Origin: Veillonella absiana
Lineage (GTDB): Bacteria; Bacillota; Negativicutes; Veillonellales; Veillonellaceae
Assembly (NCBI RefSeq): GCF_032970905.1
Contig: NZ_JAWJZA010000004.1
DNA length: 64,000 bases
Direction: 5' to 3' (one strand)
The notes under the pieces were generated by a model. It was not told where the DNA came from. It worked only from the letters and a program-made list of their open reading frames with translations, and searched no databases. Position 1 is the stretch's first letter; every line of letters begins with the position of its first letter. A program made the translations under genes and the position numbers. Shown here in pieces: positions 34,417 to 42,290 of the stretch.

Positions 34417-34551
34417 ATGGACAAATATGTATGCGTAGTATGCGGTTGGGTTTATGATCCTGAAGTTGAAGGCATGAGCTTCGAAGAACAACCTGAAGAT
34501 TATGTATGCCCACTTTGTGGCGTAGGCAAAGACCAATTCGAAAAAATGTAA
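34417..34551 (+). CDS. Rubredoxin
   Basis: 44 residues, MDKYVCVVCGWVYDPEVEGM onward, with the two iron-binding pairs CVVCGWVYDP and CPLCGVGKDQFEKM. GAAGGAGG lies ahead of the ATG. It is a small one-iron electron carrier, typical of anaerobes, used in oxidative-stress or alkane-type electron transfer. It is shorter than most rubredoxins (about 52), lacking a few residues between the Cys pairs. It has its own promoter and terminator, so it is a single-gene unit. Confidence 0.95.
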   Translation: MDKYVCVVCGWVYDPEVEGMSFEEQPEDYVCPLCGVGKDQFEKM

Positions 34552-34566
34552 TTTCGATACATAATG

Positions 34567-34598
34567 GACTATCTCGGGTGACCGAGGTAGTCTTTTTT
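34567..34598 (+). terminator. Intrinsic terminator after rubredoxin
   Basis: An 11-bp stem GACTATCTCGG/CCGAGGTAGTC (one G-T pair), GTGA loop and six T. The next promoter starts two bases later. Confidence 0.95.
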
Positions 34599-34599
34599 A

Positions 34600-34628
34600 T
34601 TGACAAAGCGACTAGCGATGTTTATAAT
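34600..34628 (+). promoter_or_regulatory. Consensus sigma-A promoter of yceD-rpmF
   Basis: TTGACA, 17 bases, TATAAT: a perfect consensus, 22 bases before the yceD start codon. Strong expression is expected for a ribosomal-protein unit. Confidence 0.92.
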
Positions 34629-34649
34629 ATTATAAGTCGAGGTAAGATT

Positions 34650-35177
34650 ATGAAACTGCAAGTAGAGCAAGCAAAAGAACATATAGGAAAGAAATTCCCT
34701 TATAGCTATACTGAACCGGCATCTGTGCTTGGGAATGTAACTGCTTTTCCTTGGAGCCGTCATGATATAACCATTAGTGGTGAGTTTTGGTTTGATGGTC
34801 AAAATTACATCGTTATGGGCACTGTAGAATCACATGGTGATTATGAATGTTCGCGTTGTTTACAACCGACAGAACATAAACAACTTGATTCGTTCGAAGA
34901 AACCTTTGTAGCTGATCCTCGGGGTCGGATGCAAGCGGATGATAGCGATATCGTCCCTTTCGATGGAGAGACCATTGATTTAACCGAACTGATTCGGGAT
35001 ACATTAATCATCAATGAGCCTTCTCAAGTGTTATGTCAGGATGATTGCAAAGGATTGTGCGTTCATTGCGGAGCAAATTTAAATGTTTCACCTTGTTCTT
35101 GTGAATCCTTTGTGGTGGATCCTCGATTTGCAGCTCTTCGAGCGTTGCTTGATGAGAAAGATGATAGATTGTCCTAA
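34650..35177 (+). CDS. DUF177 (YceD) family protein
   Basis: 175 residues from the ATG at 34650. Two cysteine motifs are seen, YECSRCLQPTEH in the middle and CQDDCKGLCVHCGANLN near the C-terminus, a common DUF177 zinc-site layout. The gene directly before rpmF (26 bases) is conserved across bacteria; YceD is linked to 23S rRNA or large-subunit synthesis in the literature I recall. A much longer upstream frame overlaps rubredoxin and is rejected. GAGG is the ribosome site. Confidence 0.88.
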   Translation: MKLQVEQAKEHIGKKFPYSYTEPASVLGNVTAFPWSRHDITISGEFWFDGQNYIVMGTVESHGDYECSRCLQPTEHKQLDSFEETFVADPRGRMQADDSDIVPFDGETIDLTELIRDTLIINEPSQVLCQDDCKGLCVHCGANLNVSPCSCESFVVDPRFAALRALLDEKDDRLS

Positions 35178-35202
35178 TGATTATGTTAAGGAGGTGCAGA
35201 TA

Positions 35203-35379
35203 ATGGCAGTACCTAAGCGTAGATTGTCTAAATGCCGTCGCGACCGTCGTCGTGCTAATTGGAAATTAGAAGCTCCTGGTTACGTAGCGTGTCCTCAATG
35301 CCACGAACCTATGATGCCTCATCGTGTTTGTCCTACATGTGGTCACTACAAAGGTGAGCAAGTAGTTGCAAAAGCTTAA
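35203..35379 (+). CDS. rpmF: 50S ribosomal protein L32
   Basis: 58 residues starting MAVPKRRLSKCRRDRRRA, with the zinc ribbon CPQCHEPMMPHRVCPTCGHY, so this is the zinc-binding form. AAGGAGGTG lies ahead of the ATG. It follows yceD in the classic pair, and a terminator follows it. Confidence 0.98.
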   Translation: MAVPKRRLSKCRRDRRRANWKLEAPGYVACPQCHEPMMPHRVCPTCGHYKGEQVVAKA

Positions 35380-35394
35380 TAAAAGCGGAGAATT

Positions 35395-35425
35395 ACCCTA
35401 TTGCGTAAGCGATAGGGTCTTTTTT
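35395..35425 (+). terminator. Intrinsic terminator after rpmF
   Basis: A 10-bp stem ACCCTATTGC/GCGATAGGGT with GTAA loop and six T. Confidence 0.93.
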
Positions 35426-35612
35426 GTTTATTAAGCCCTGTGTGTATGTAGTTTAGTCTTTTGACTCTAGGGTGAACTAATTTTGAATACTGGAAAAGTA
35501 ATAGTGTATGAATGTGTGGCTTTCATAGACGAATACCCTATATTAATGATAAAATCTATATAGAAAATATTATATCTATTGCATTTGGTTTGGGCTATAT
35601 TTTGTGGTTATA

Positions 35613-35628
35613 TGTAATACATATTACA
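35613..35628. promoter_or_regulatory. Candidate operator 1 upstream of fapR
   Basis: Perfect palindrome TGTAATA-CA-TATTACA, 17 bases ahead of the -35 box. The half-site GTAATA recurs in the palindrome at 35680-35692. FapR (the gene downstream) is an autoregulated repressor in other Firmicutes, so these are candidate FapR sites. Confidence 0.45.
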
Positions 35629-35644
35629 ATATATGCGAAAAGTC

Positions 35645-35673
35645 TTGCATTGTGGGGATTTATCATCTATAAT
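35645..35673 (+). promoter_or_regulatory. Sigma-A promoter of the fapR-fab operon
   Basis: TTGCAT, 17 bases, TATAAT, with the predicted start near 35680. The gap 35426-35612 upstream holds no gene I can see. Confidence 0.75.
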
Positions 35674-35679
35674 TGATAC

Positions 35680-35692
35680 GTAATATTATTAC
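35680..35692. promoter_or_regulatory. Candidate operator 2 at the fapR transcription start
   Basis: Perfect palindrome GTAATA-T-TATTAC at the predicted transcription start, sharing half-sites with 35613-35628. A repressor bound here would block transcription. Confidence 0.45.
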
Positions 35693-35713
35693 TTGGTCAT
35701 AAAAGGTGGTCCC

Positions 35714-36274
35714 ATGAGTCGATTAAAGAAACAAGAGCGACAACTCCAGTTAGCAGAAAAACTGAATAATACGCCATTTCTTACAGACGAAGAATTAGCC
35801 AATCACTTTAGTGTGAGTGTGCCTACCATTCGTTTGGATCGATTAGAATTGGGTATTCCTGAATTGCGGGAACGTATTCGGGCGATGGCAACTGAGAACA
35901 ATCAAGAGGTCAATGAATCTTTGCATTATGATGGGTTCGGTGAATTGATTGATGTCACAGAAGGTAAACAAGCTCTATCCATAATGAAAACTACACAGGA
36001 TATGGTTGATCGCTCTGGATATATTGATCCGCAATTTTTATATGCTCAAGCAAATTCTTTGGCAAAAACAGTTATGGGTGTCCCTGTAGCTCTGGCTGAA
36101 GTAGGTAATATCAAGCATAAAAATCCTGTAAGTGTAGGTACTAATTTGATTGCTAAAGCAGAAATTGTACGGCAACGAGGTCCTAAATACTTTATATGGG
36201 TGACGATAAAAGATAAAGTTCAAGAAGTCTTTAGAGCTAAATTTATTATGGAGTCCGTAGATACTAGGGGTTAA
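35714..36274 (+). CDS. fapR: Transcription factor FapR, malonyl-CoA-responsive repressor of lipid synthesis
   Basis: 186 residues from the ATG at 35714 with AAAGGTGG ahead. The N-terminal helix-turn-helix (EELANHFSVSVPTIRLDRLELGIPE) is joined to a C-terminal hotdog domain (PVALAEVGNIKHKNPVSVGT, region 115-185) that binds malonyl-CoA in the known family. It heads the fab cluster and ends 3 bases before plsX, as in other Firmicutes. Length is typical (about 190). Confidence 0.92.
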   Translation: MSRLKKQERQLQLAEKLNNTPFLTDEELANHFSVSVPTIRLDRLELGIPELRERIRAMATENNQEVNESLHYDGFGELIDVTEGKQALSIMKTTQDMVDRSGYIDPQFLYAQANSLAKTVMGVPVALAEVGNIKHKNPVSVGTNLIAKAEIVRQRGPKYFIWVTIKDKVQEVFRAKFIMESVDTRG

Positions 36275-36277
36275 GCT

Positions 36278-37306
36278 ATGAAAATTGCAGTAGACGCAAT
36301 GGGCGGGGATTTTGCTCCCTTAGAAATTGTGTTAGGATCTATCGAAGCAATTCGTGAAAATCCGCATATGGAAGTTGTCCTTGTCGGTGACGAGCAACAA
36401 ATTTTTACTATTCTCAAAGAGAATAATGAACAAAAGAATCCGCGTATTACTGTGCATCATGCTAGTGAAGTGATTGGTATGGATGAACATCCAGCACAAG
36501 CGTTGCGTAAGAAAAAAGACGCGTCAGTAGTAGTTGCAACAGCATTAGTAAAAGATAAACAATGTGATGCAGTTATTGCACCAGGTAGTACTGGCGCAGC
36601 GGTAGCTGCTGCATTATTTGGTTTGGGTCGTATCAAAGGGATTGATCGTCCTACTATTGCTACACCGATTCCAACAGTTAATGGTGTTACAGTTATGTTG
36701 GACTCTGGTGCTAATGCAAATAGTAAACCTAAACATCTTGTTCAAGGTGCCTTAATGGGTTCTGAATATGCTAAACTATTGTTAGGCAAAGCGAATCCTA
36801 CAGTTGGCTTATTGAGTATTGGTGAAGAAGCGAGTAAAGGTAATGAAGTTGTCTTAGCAACGTATCCATTTCTCAAAAAGTTAAAAACTATTAGTTTTTA
36901 TGGTAATGTAGAAGGCCGAGATATACCTAAGGGCACTGTGGACGTGGTTGTCTGTGATGGCTTTGTAGGTAATGTAGTGCTTAAATTTGCAGAAGGACTT
37001 GTCACTGCTGTAACTCAATTGGTGAAAGATGGCATTATGGCAGGTGGTATTTTTGCTAAATTAGGTGCATTACTAGTTAAACCAGCTATTAAAAAAATCG
37101 GCAAGCGATTAGACCACACAGAAAATGGTGGTGCTCCATTGCTTGGTGTTAATGGTGTTTTTATTATTTGTCATGGTAGTTCTAAAGCTAAAGAAATCAA
37201 AACAGCTATCAATATTGCTGGCGATTTAGTGGATAGAAAAATTATTGAACATATACAAAAAACGATTGAAGTAGAAGGAGCCTTTAAATATGAGTATGAT
37301 GAATAA
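36278..37306 (+). CDS. plsX: Phosphate acyltransferase PlsX
   Basis: 342 residues beginning MKIAVDAMGGDFAPLEIVLG, with APGSTGAAVAAALFGLGRIKG, SGANANSKPKHLVQGALMG and CDGFVGNVVLKFAEG, all PlsX signatures. It makes acyl-phosphate from acyl-ACP for phospholipid synthesis. It starts three bases after fapR, and its 3' end overlaps the fabH start by 17 bases. Confidence 0.97.
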   Translation: MKIAVDAMGGDFAPLEIVLGSIEAIRENPHMEVVLVGDEQQIFTILKENNEQKNPRITVHHASEVIGMDEHPAQALRKKKDASVVVATALVKDKQCDAVIAPGSTGAAVAAALFGLGRIKGIDRPTIATPIPTVNGVTVMLDSGANANSKPKHLVQGALMGSEYAKLLLGKANPTVGLLSIGEEASKGNEVVLATYPFLKKLKTISFYGNVEGRDIPKGTVDVVVCDGFVGNVVLKFAEGLVTAVTQLVKDGIMAGGIFAKLGALLVKPAIKKIGKRLDHTENGGAPLLGVNGVFIICHGSSKAKEIKTAINIAGDLVDRKIIEHIQKTIEVEGAFKYEYDE

Positions 37307-38285
37307 ACCTGTGGGTATTATTGGCACGGGCAGTTGTGTACCTGATAATGTGGTAACCAACTTTGATCTTGAAAAAATCGTTGATACAAATGATCAGTGG
37401 ATTCGTGAACGTACAGGTATTGAAGAACGTAGAATTGCTCCAGAAGGTGTCAATACATCTGACCTTGCTACAGAAGCTGCTAAACGGGCATTACAAATGG
37501 CTAATTTAGAACCAGAAGATATTGATTGTATCATCATGGCTACATTGACTCCAGATATGCCGCTACCATCTACAGCTTGTTTAGTACAAGCAAATTTAGG
37601 TGCTGTAAATGCAGCTGCTTTTGACTTACAAGCGGCTTGTTCCGGTTTTGCTTATGGTTTGGTAACCGCGGCTAGCTATATCAATACTGGTATTTATAAA
37701 AATGTCCTTGTTATTGGTGGCGAAGTTTTATCTCGTATCTTGAACTGGAAAGATCGCTCCACATGTGTTCTTTTTGGTGATGGTGCTGGTGCTGCTGTTG
37801 TTTCCACAGTAGAAGAAGGCTATGGTATTAAAGGTGTAGATATTGGTGCTGATGGTAGCAAAGGGATGGCATTAGCGATTCCTGCTGGTGGTATTGCTAT
37901 GCAAGCCAATGATAAACGCATTGAAGAAGGCTTAACCTATGTATATATGGATGGCCCAGAAGTATATAAATTTGCTGTTAAGGTCATGGGCCGTACAGCA
38001 TTAAAATCTTTAGAACGTGCTGGTATGGCATTAGAAGAATTAGATTTCTTTATCCCACACCAAGCTAATATTAGAATTATTGAATCTGCTGCAAAACGCT
38101 TGAATTTGCCAGATGAAAAAGTATTTGTTAATTTGCCAAAGTATGGTAATACTTCAGCAGCCTCCATTGCTATTGCTTTAGATGAAGCAGTACGTGGTGG
38201 ATACTTGAAACGTGGCGATAACGTGGCGTTTGCAGGCTTTGGGGCTGGATTGACTTGGGCTAGCCTAGTCATGAAATGGTATTAA
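37290..38285 (+). CDS. fabH: 3-oxoacyl-ACP synthase III
   Basis: 331 residues. Active-site Cys 117 in LQAACSGFAYG, His in FFIPHQANIRI and Asn in KYGNTSAASI are all present. It condenses acetyl-CoA (or a branched primer) with malonyl-ACP to start fatty-acid synthesis. GAAGGAG lies upstream of ATG 37290; a second ATG at 37299 is possible. It overlaps plsX. Confidence 0.97.
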   Translation: MSMMNKPVGIIGTGSCVPDNVVTNFDLEKIVDTNDQWIRERTGIEERRIAPEGVNTSDLATEAAKRALQMANLEPEDIDCIIMATLTPDMPLPSTACLVQANLGAVNAAAFDLQAACSGFAYGLVTAASYINTGIYKNVLVIGGEVLSRILNWKDRSTCVLFGDGAGAAVVSTVEEGYGIKGVDIGADGSKGMALAIPAGGIAMQANDKRIEEGLTYVYMDGPEVYKFAVKVMGRTALKSLERAGMALEELDFFIPHQANIRIIESAAKRLNLPDEKVFVNLPKYGNTSAASIAIALDEAVRGGYLKRGDNVAFAGFGAGLTWASLVMKWY

Positions 38286-38299
38286 GGAGGAATAATCAG

Positions 38300-39244
38300 A
38301 TGATTAAAACGGATATTTGTGACTTGTTACAAATTGAATATCCAATTTTCCAAGGTGGTATGGCTTGGTTAGGTACTGCAGAATTAGCAGCAGCTGTTTC
38401 TGAAGCTGGTGGCCTTGGTATTATTGGTGCTGGTCACATGCCGCCTGATGTATTCCGTAATGAAATTCACAAGTTGAAAGAACGTACGAATAAACCATTC
38501 GGTTGTAATATTATGTTGATGTCTCCTTTTGTGAAAGAAGTTATGGAAGTTGTTGTGGAAGAACGCGTTCCAGTGATTACAACTGGCGCAGGTAATCCAG
38601 GTGTATATATCCCAGCTCTTAAGGAGATTGGCACAAAAGTAATCCCAGTAGTAGCATCCGTATTGTTAGCAAAACGTTTGTTACGCGGTGGAATTGATGC
38701 GATTATCGCAGAAGGTACTGAATCTGGCGGTCATGTTGGGGAAATCACAACTATGGCGTTGATTCCACAAGTTGTGGATGCTGTCGATGTGCCTGTTATT
38801 GCCGCTGGTGGTATTGCTGATGGTCGTGGTGTAGCTGCTGCCTTTGCATTAGGTGCCTCCGCAGTTCAAATGGGTACTCGTTTTGTACTTTCAGAAGAAT
38901 GTATTGCTCATGAAAACTATAAAGCTGCTGTATTAAAAGCAAAAGATCGTGCTACTGTTATGACAGGTTTGACGACTGGGCATCCAGTTCGTATTCTTGA
39001 TAATGCATTGGCACATCAATATAAATCACTAGAGTTTGGTGGTGGTTCTAAAGAAGAACTAGAAAACTTGGGTGCAGGTACCCTTCGTAAGGCTGCTATT
39101 GATGGCGATGTAAAAGAAGGTTCTGTAATGATTGGTCAAATTGCAGGGATGTTAGACTCTGTAAAAACATGTGATCAAATCATTAAAGATATTATGAGTG
39201 AAACAGAAACAGTAATTGCTAATTTACAAAAAATTGGCAAATAG
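38300..39244 (+). CDS. fabK: Enoyl-ACP reductase II (FMN-dependent)
   Basis: 314 residues from the ATG at 38300, with AAGGAGG ahead. FabK motifs: YPIFQGGMAWLGTAELAAAV, KPFGCNIMLMSPF, IAEGTESGGHVGEITTMALI (His) and AAGGIADGRGVAAAFALG. It sits between fabH and fabD, the place where FabK is found in Streptococcus and Clostridium type clusters. It catalyses the last reduction step of elongation. No FabI is present in the window. Confidence 0.95.
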   Translation: MIKTDICDLLQIEYPIFQGGMAWLGTAELAAAVSEAGGLGIIGAGHMPPDVFRNEIHKLKERTNKPFGCNIMLMSPFVKEVMEVVVEERVPVITTGAGNPGVYIPALKEIGTKVIPVVASVLLAKRLLRGGIDAIIAEGTESGGHVGEITTMALIPQVVDAVDVPVIAAGGIADGRGVAAAFALGASAVQMGTRFVLSEECIAHENYKAAVLKAKDRATVMTGLTTGHPVRILDNALAHQYKSLEFGGGSKEELENLGAGTLRKAAIDGDVKEGSVMIGQIAGMLDSVKTCDQIIKDIMSETETVIANLQKIGK

Positions 39245-39253
39245 GAGGCATTC

Positions 39254-40195
39254 ATGAAAACTGCATTTGTTTTTCCTGGACAAGGTTCCCAAAAAGTAGG
39301 TATGCTACAAGATTTATATAATACATACCCAATTGTAAAACAACGTTTTGAAGAAGCTGATGAAGCGCTTGGCTATTCTATTACTAAATTGTGCTTTGAA
39401 GGTCCTGATACAGAATTAGTTAAGACTGCAAATACACAACCAGCTATTTTGACAGCTTCCGTAGCATGCTACGAAGTATTAAAAGAAAAAGGTTTTACAC
39501 CTGATATTGTTGGTGGTCATAGCCTTGGTGAATACAGTGCATTAGTAGCTGCGGGTGTATTGAATTTTAAAGATGCTGTATCTGTAGTACATAAACGTGG
39601 TGAGTATATGCAAGAAGCTGTGCCGATTGGCGAAGGTGCTATGGCGGCTATCTTGGCATTACCTCGTGAACAAGTAGTGGAAATTTGTGCCAAAATTGAT
39701 GCTACTGTAGGTTCTGTACAAGCAGTAAACTTTAACTGCCCAGGTCAAATCGTTATTGCTGGTGCAAAAGCTGCTGTAGAAGCCACTGCAGAAGAAATGA
39801 AAGCAGCTGGCGCTAAACGTGCGGTTATGTTGCCTGTTAGCGCACCATTCCATAGTCGTTTGATGGAACCAGCAGCACTTCGCTTGAAAGAAGAACTCGA
39901 TAAAATCGAAGTGAGAAATGCACAAATCCCTGTAGTTGCTAATGTAACTGGTAACATTTTGACGGATGCAGAAGAAATTAAAAAATCCTTAGTTATTCAA
40001 GCGGCCAACCCTGTATTATGGGAAGATTGCGTAGCTGAGATGGTTAACTTTGGTGTAGAAGCTTTTGTTGAAGTAGGCCCAGGCAAAGTACTTACTGGCT
40101 TTACTAAAAAAATCAACAAAGAAATGCAATTAGCGAATGTTGAAGATGTTGAATCCTTAGAAAAAACTCTTGAATTTTTGAAAGGGGTTAGATAA
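39254..40195 (+). CDS. fabD: Malonyl-CoA:ACP transacylase
   Basis: 313 residues, starting AFVFPGQGSQKVGML. Active-site Ser is in VGGHSLGEYSALVAAG, and SAPFHSRLM contains the His. It loads malonyl groups onto ACP. AGGAGG precedes the ATG, 9 bases after fabK. Confidence 0.97.
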   Translation: MKTAFVFPGQGSQKVGMLQDLYNTYPIVKQRFEEADEALGYSITKLCFEGPDTELVKTANTQPAILTASVACYEVLKEKGFTPDIVGGHSLGEYSALVAAGVLNFKDAVSVVHKRGEYMQEAVPIGEGAMAAILALPREQVVEICAKIDATVGSVQAVNFNCPGQIVIAGAKAAVEATAEEMKAAGAKRAVMLPVSAPFHSRLMEPAALRLKEELDKIEVRNAQIPVVANVTGNILTDAEEIKKSLVIQAANPVLWEDCVAEMVNFGVEAFVEVGPGKVLTGFTKKINKEMQLANVEDVESLEKTLEFLKGVR

Positions 40196-40196
40196 A

Positions 40197-40940
40197 ATGC
40201 ATTTAAGTGATAAAGTAGCACTAGTAACTGGTGCATCTCGTGGTATTGGCCGTGCGGTAGCTATTAAATTGGCTCAAAATGGCGCTGACGTAGTAGTTAA
40301 TTACAGTGGTAGCGAAGCAGCTGCTCAAGAAACTGTAGATGCTATTGTAGCTTTAGGCCGTAAAGCAATTAAAATAAAAGCAAACGTAGCTAATGCTGAA
40401 GAAGTAGCGGCTATGGTTGAAGAAACTCATAAAGAATTTGGCCACATTGATATTCTCGTGAATAATGCAGGCATTACTCGTGATGGATTATTGATGCGTA
40501 TGAAAGATGAAGATTGGGACGCTGTTATGGATATCAACCTTAAAGGTGTATATTTAGTAACAAAAGCTGTTTCCAAGATTATGATGAAACAACGAGCTGG
40601 TCACATTATCAATATGACCTCTGTAGTAGGTGTAATGGGTAATGCAGGTCAAACTAACTATAGTGCTTCTAAAGCCGGTGTTATTGGCTTTACAAAATCT
40701 TGTGCCAAAGAATTAGCGAGTCGTGGTATTACTGTTAATGCCATTGCTCCTGGTTTTATTAACACCGATATGACGGAAGTACTTCCTGAAAAAGTAAAAG
40801 AAGTTATGGTAACTGAAATCCCATTAGGTCGTATGGCTGAAGCTGATGAAGTTGCTAATGTAGCGACGTTCCTTGCTAGCGACTTTGCTAGTTATGTTAC
40901 AGGTCAGGTCATCAATGTTGATGGTGGCATGGTAATGTAA
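40197..40940 (+). CDS. fabG: 3-oxoacyl-ACP reductase
   Basis: 247 residues, short-chain dehydrogenase. VALVTGASRGIGRAVAI is the NADPH site, VNNAGITRDG follows, the catalytic triad includes NMTSVVG and YSASKAGVIG (Tyr-x-x-x-Lys), and the end is YVTGQVINVDGGMVM. It reduces 3-ketoacyl-ACP. It starts one base after the fabD stop. Confidence 0.97.
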   Translation: MHLSDKVALVTGASRGIGRAVAIKLAQNGADVVVNYSGSEAAAQETVDAIVALGRKAIKIKANVANAEEVAAMVEETHKEFGHIDILVNNAGITRDGLLMRMKDEDWDAVMDINLKGVYLVTKAVSKIMMKQRAGHIINMTSVVGVMGNAGQTNYSASKAGVIGFTKSCAKELASRGITVNAIAPGFINTDMTEVLPEKVKEVMVTEIPLGRMAEADEVANVATFLASDFASYVTGQVINVDGGMVM

Positions 40941-40989
40941 TTAACAATGTAGACTATATAAATCTCAATTGAAAGGAGGTGAACCAACA

Positions 40990-41220
40990 ATGAACACTTT
41001 CGATAAAGTTAAAGCGATCGTTGTGGAACAATTAGGCGTTGATGAAGCTGAAGTTACCATCGATTCTACATTCATCGACGATTTAGGCGCAGACTCCTTG
41101 GATATCGTTGAATTAATCATGGCATTTGAAGAAGAATTCAGTGTAGAAATCCCTGACGATGTTGCAGAAAAAATCAAAACCGTTAAGGATACAGTAGAAT
41201 TTATTGATTCTGCTAAATAA
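40990..41220 (+). CDS. acpP: Acyl carrier protein
   Basis: 76 residues from the ATG at 40990, with AAAGGAGGTG ahead. The phosphopantetheine Ser 36 is in DLGADSLDIVEL. It is acidic and helical, as expected. A hairpin follows immediately. Confidence 0.98.
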   Translation: MNTFDKVKAIVVEQLGVDEAEVTIDSTFIDDLGADSLDIVELIMAFEEEFSVEIPDDVAEKIKTVKDTVEFIDSAK

Positions 41221-41241
41221 GCTGTATAAGCTGACATTCAG

Positions 41242-41281
41242 CCGTACGGGAGACCGAGTGGTCTCCCAAACGGTTTTGTTT
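41242..41281 (+). terminator. Hairpin between acpP and the FabK-like gene (partial terminator)
   Basis: CCGTACGGGAGACC pairs with GGTCTCCCAAACGG around a GAGT loop, followed by a broken T run (TTTTGTTT). It probably reduces read-through into the next genes and raises acpP relative to them. Confidence 0.7.
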
Positions 41282-41297
41282 ACAGGAGGAATTGATA

Positions 41298-42254
41298 GTG
41301 AAGCTCCCTGAACTTCGCATTGGGAATCTAGTGGCTAAGGTGCCTATTATTCAAGGTGGTATGGCCATAAGATTATCTACAGCTCGGTTGGCAGCAGCCG
41401 TTGCAAATGAAGGCGGTATAGGCCTAATTGCAGCATCTGGTTTGCCGTTTGATGAATTAAGATATGAAATACAATTAGCTAGAAAATTATCACCTACGGG
41501 TATTATTGGTATAAATGCAATGGTAGCGGCTACGCAATTTGCGGGGCTAGTAAAAACTGCCATCGATGAGGGCATTGATCTTGTAGTGGCGGGGGCCGGT
41601 TTCTCAAGAGATATGTTCGCAATGGGCAAAGAATCTGGTACACCTATTGTGCCGATTGTTTCTTCTGCCAAATTAGCAAGAATTTCTGAAGGTCTTGGCG
41701 CTTCTGCTGTTATTGTAGAAGGTTGTGAAGCTGGTGGTCACTTGGGAACAAATCGTTCATCTCGTGAAATCGTACCTGAAGTAGTGGCGGCTGTAAAAAA
41801 CATCCCTGTCATTGGGGCAGGCGGTGTATTAGATGGTAAAGACATTGTAGAAATGTTAAAACTTGGTGCAAATGGTGTTCAAATGGGCAGTCGTTTTGCA
41901 GCGAGTGATGAATGTAATGCCTCTGATGAATTGAAAAAAATGTATGTTCGTGCAACAAACCCTGAAGATATCGTATTAATTCAGAGTCCTGTTGGTTTAC
42001 CAGGTCAAGCCATTCGCAACCGCTTTGCGGAAAGTGTATTGGATGGTACCGTTGCTCCACCAACAGTATGTGATAATTGTCTAAAACATTGCTCACATAA
42101 GTTCTGTATTATTCGCGCTCTTTCAAGAGCACAACAAGGGGATGTGGAAACTGGATTAGTATTCTCTGGTAATAATATGCGTAAAGTTGAAAGCATTTTA
42201 CCAGTTAAAGAAATCTTTGCACAGTTAACACAACAAGTAGCAGAAATAGATTAA
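41298..42254 (+). CDS. FabK/nitronate-monooxygenase-like FMN protein with C-terminal Cys cluster
   Basis: 318 residues from a GTG at 41298 with AGGAGGA at proper distance; a TTG at 41292 is too close to that site. It is a TIM-barrel flavoprotein: VPIIQGGMAIRLSTARLAAAV, VIVEGCEAGGHLGTNRSS (His), VIGAGGVLDGKDIV and GANGVQMGSRFA. Unlike the other two paralogues in the window it carries a C-terminal cysteine motif, CDNCLKHCSHKFC (CX2CX3CX4C), that could hold a metal or Fe-S cluster. It lies inside the fab operon between acpP and fabF. Substrate unknown. Confidence 0.85.
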   Translation: MKLPELRIGNLVAKVPIIQGGMAIRLSTARLAAAVANEGGIGLIAASGLPFDELRYEIQLARKLSPTGIIGINAMVAATQFAGLVKTAIDEGIDLVVAGAGFSRDMFAMGKESGTPIVPIVSSAKLARISEGLGASAVIVEGCEAGGHLGTNRSSREIVPEVVAAVKNIPVIGAGGVLDGKDIVEMLKLGANGVQMGSRFAASDECNASDELKKMYVRATNPEDIVLIQSPVGLPGQAIRNRFAESVLDGTVAPPTVCDNCLKHCSHKFCIIRALSRAQQGDVETGLVFSGNNMRKVESILPVKEIFAQLTQQVAEID

Positions 42255-42290
42255 TATAAATCCTATATATTGCTTATAAGAGGTGGAAAA

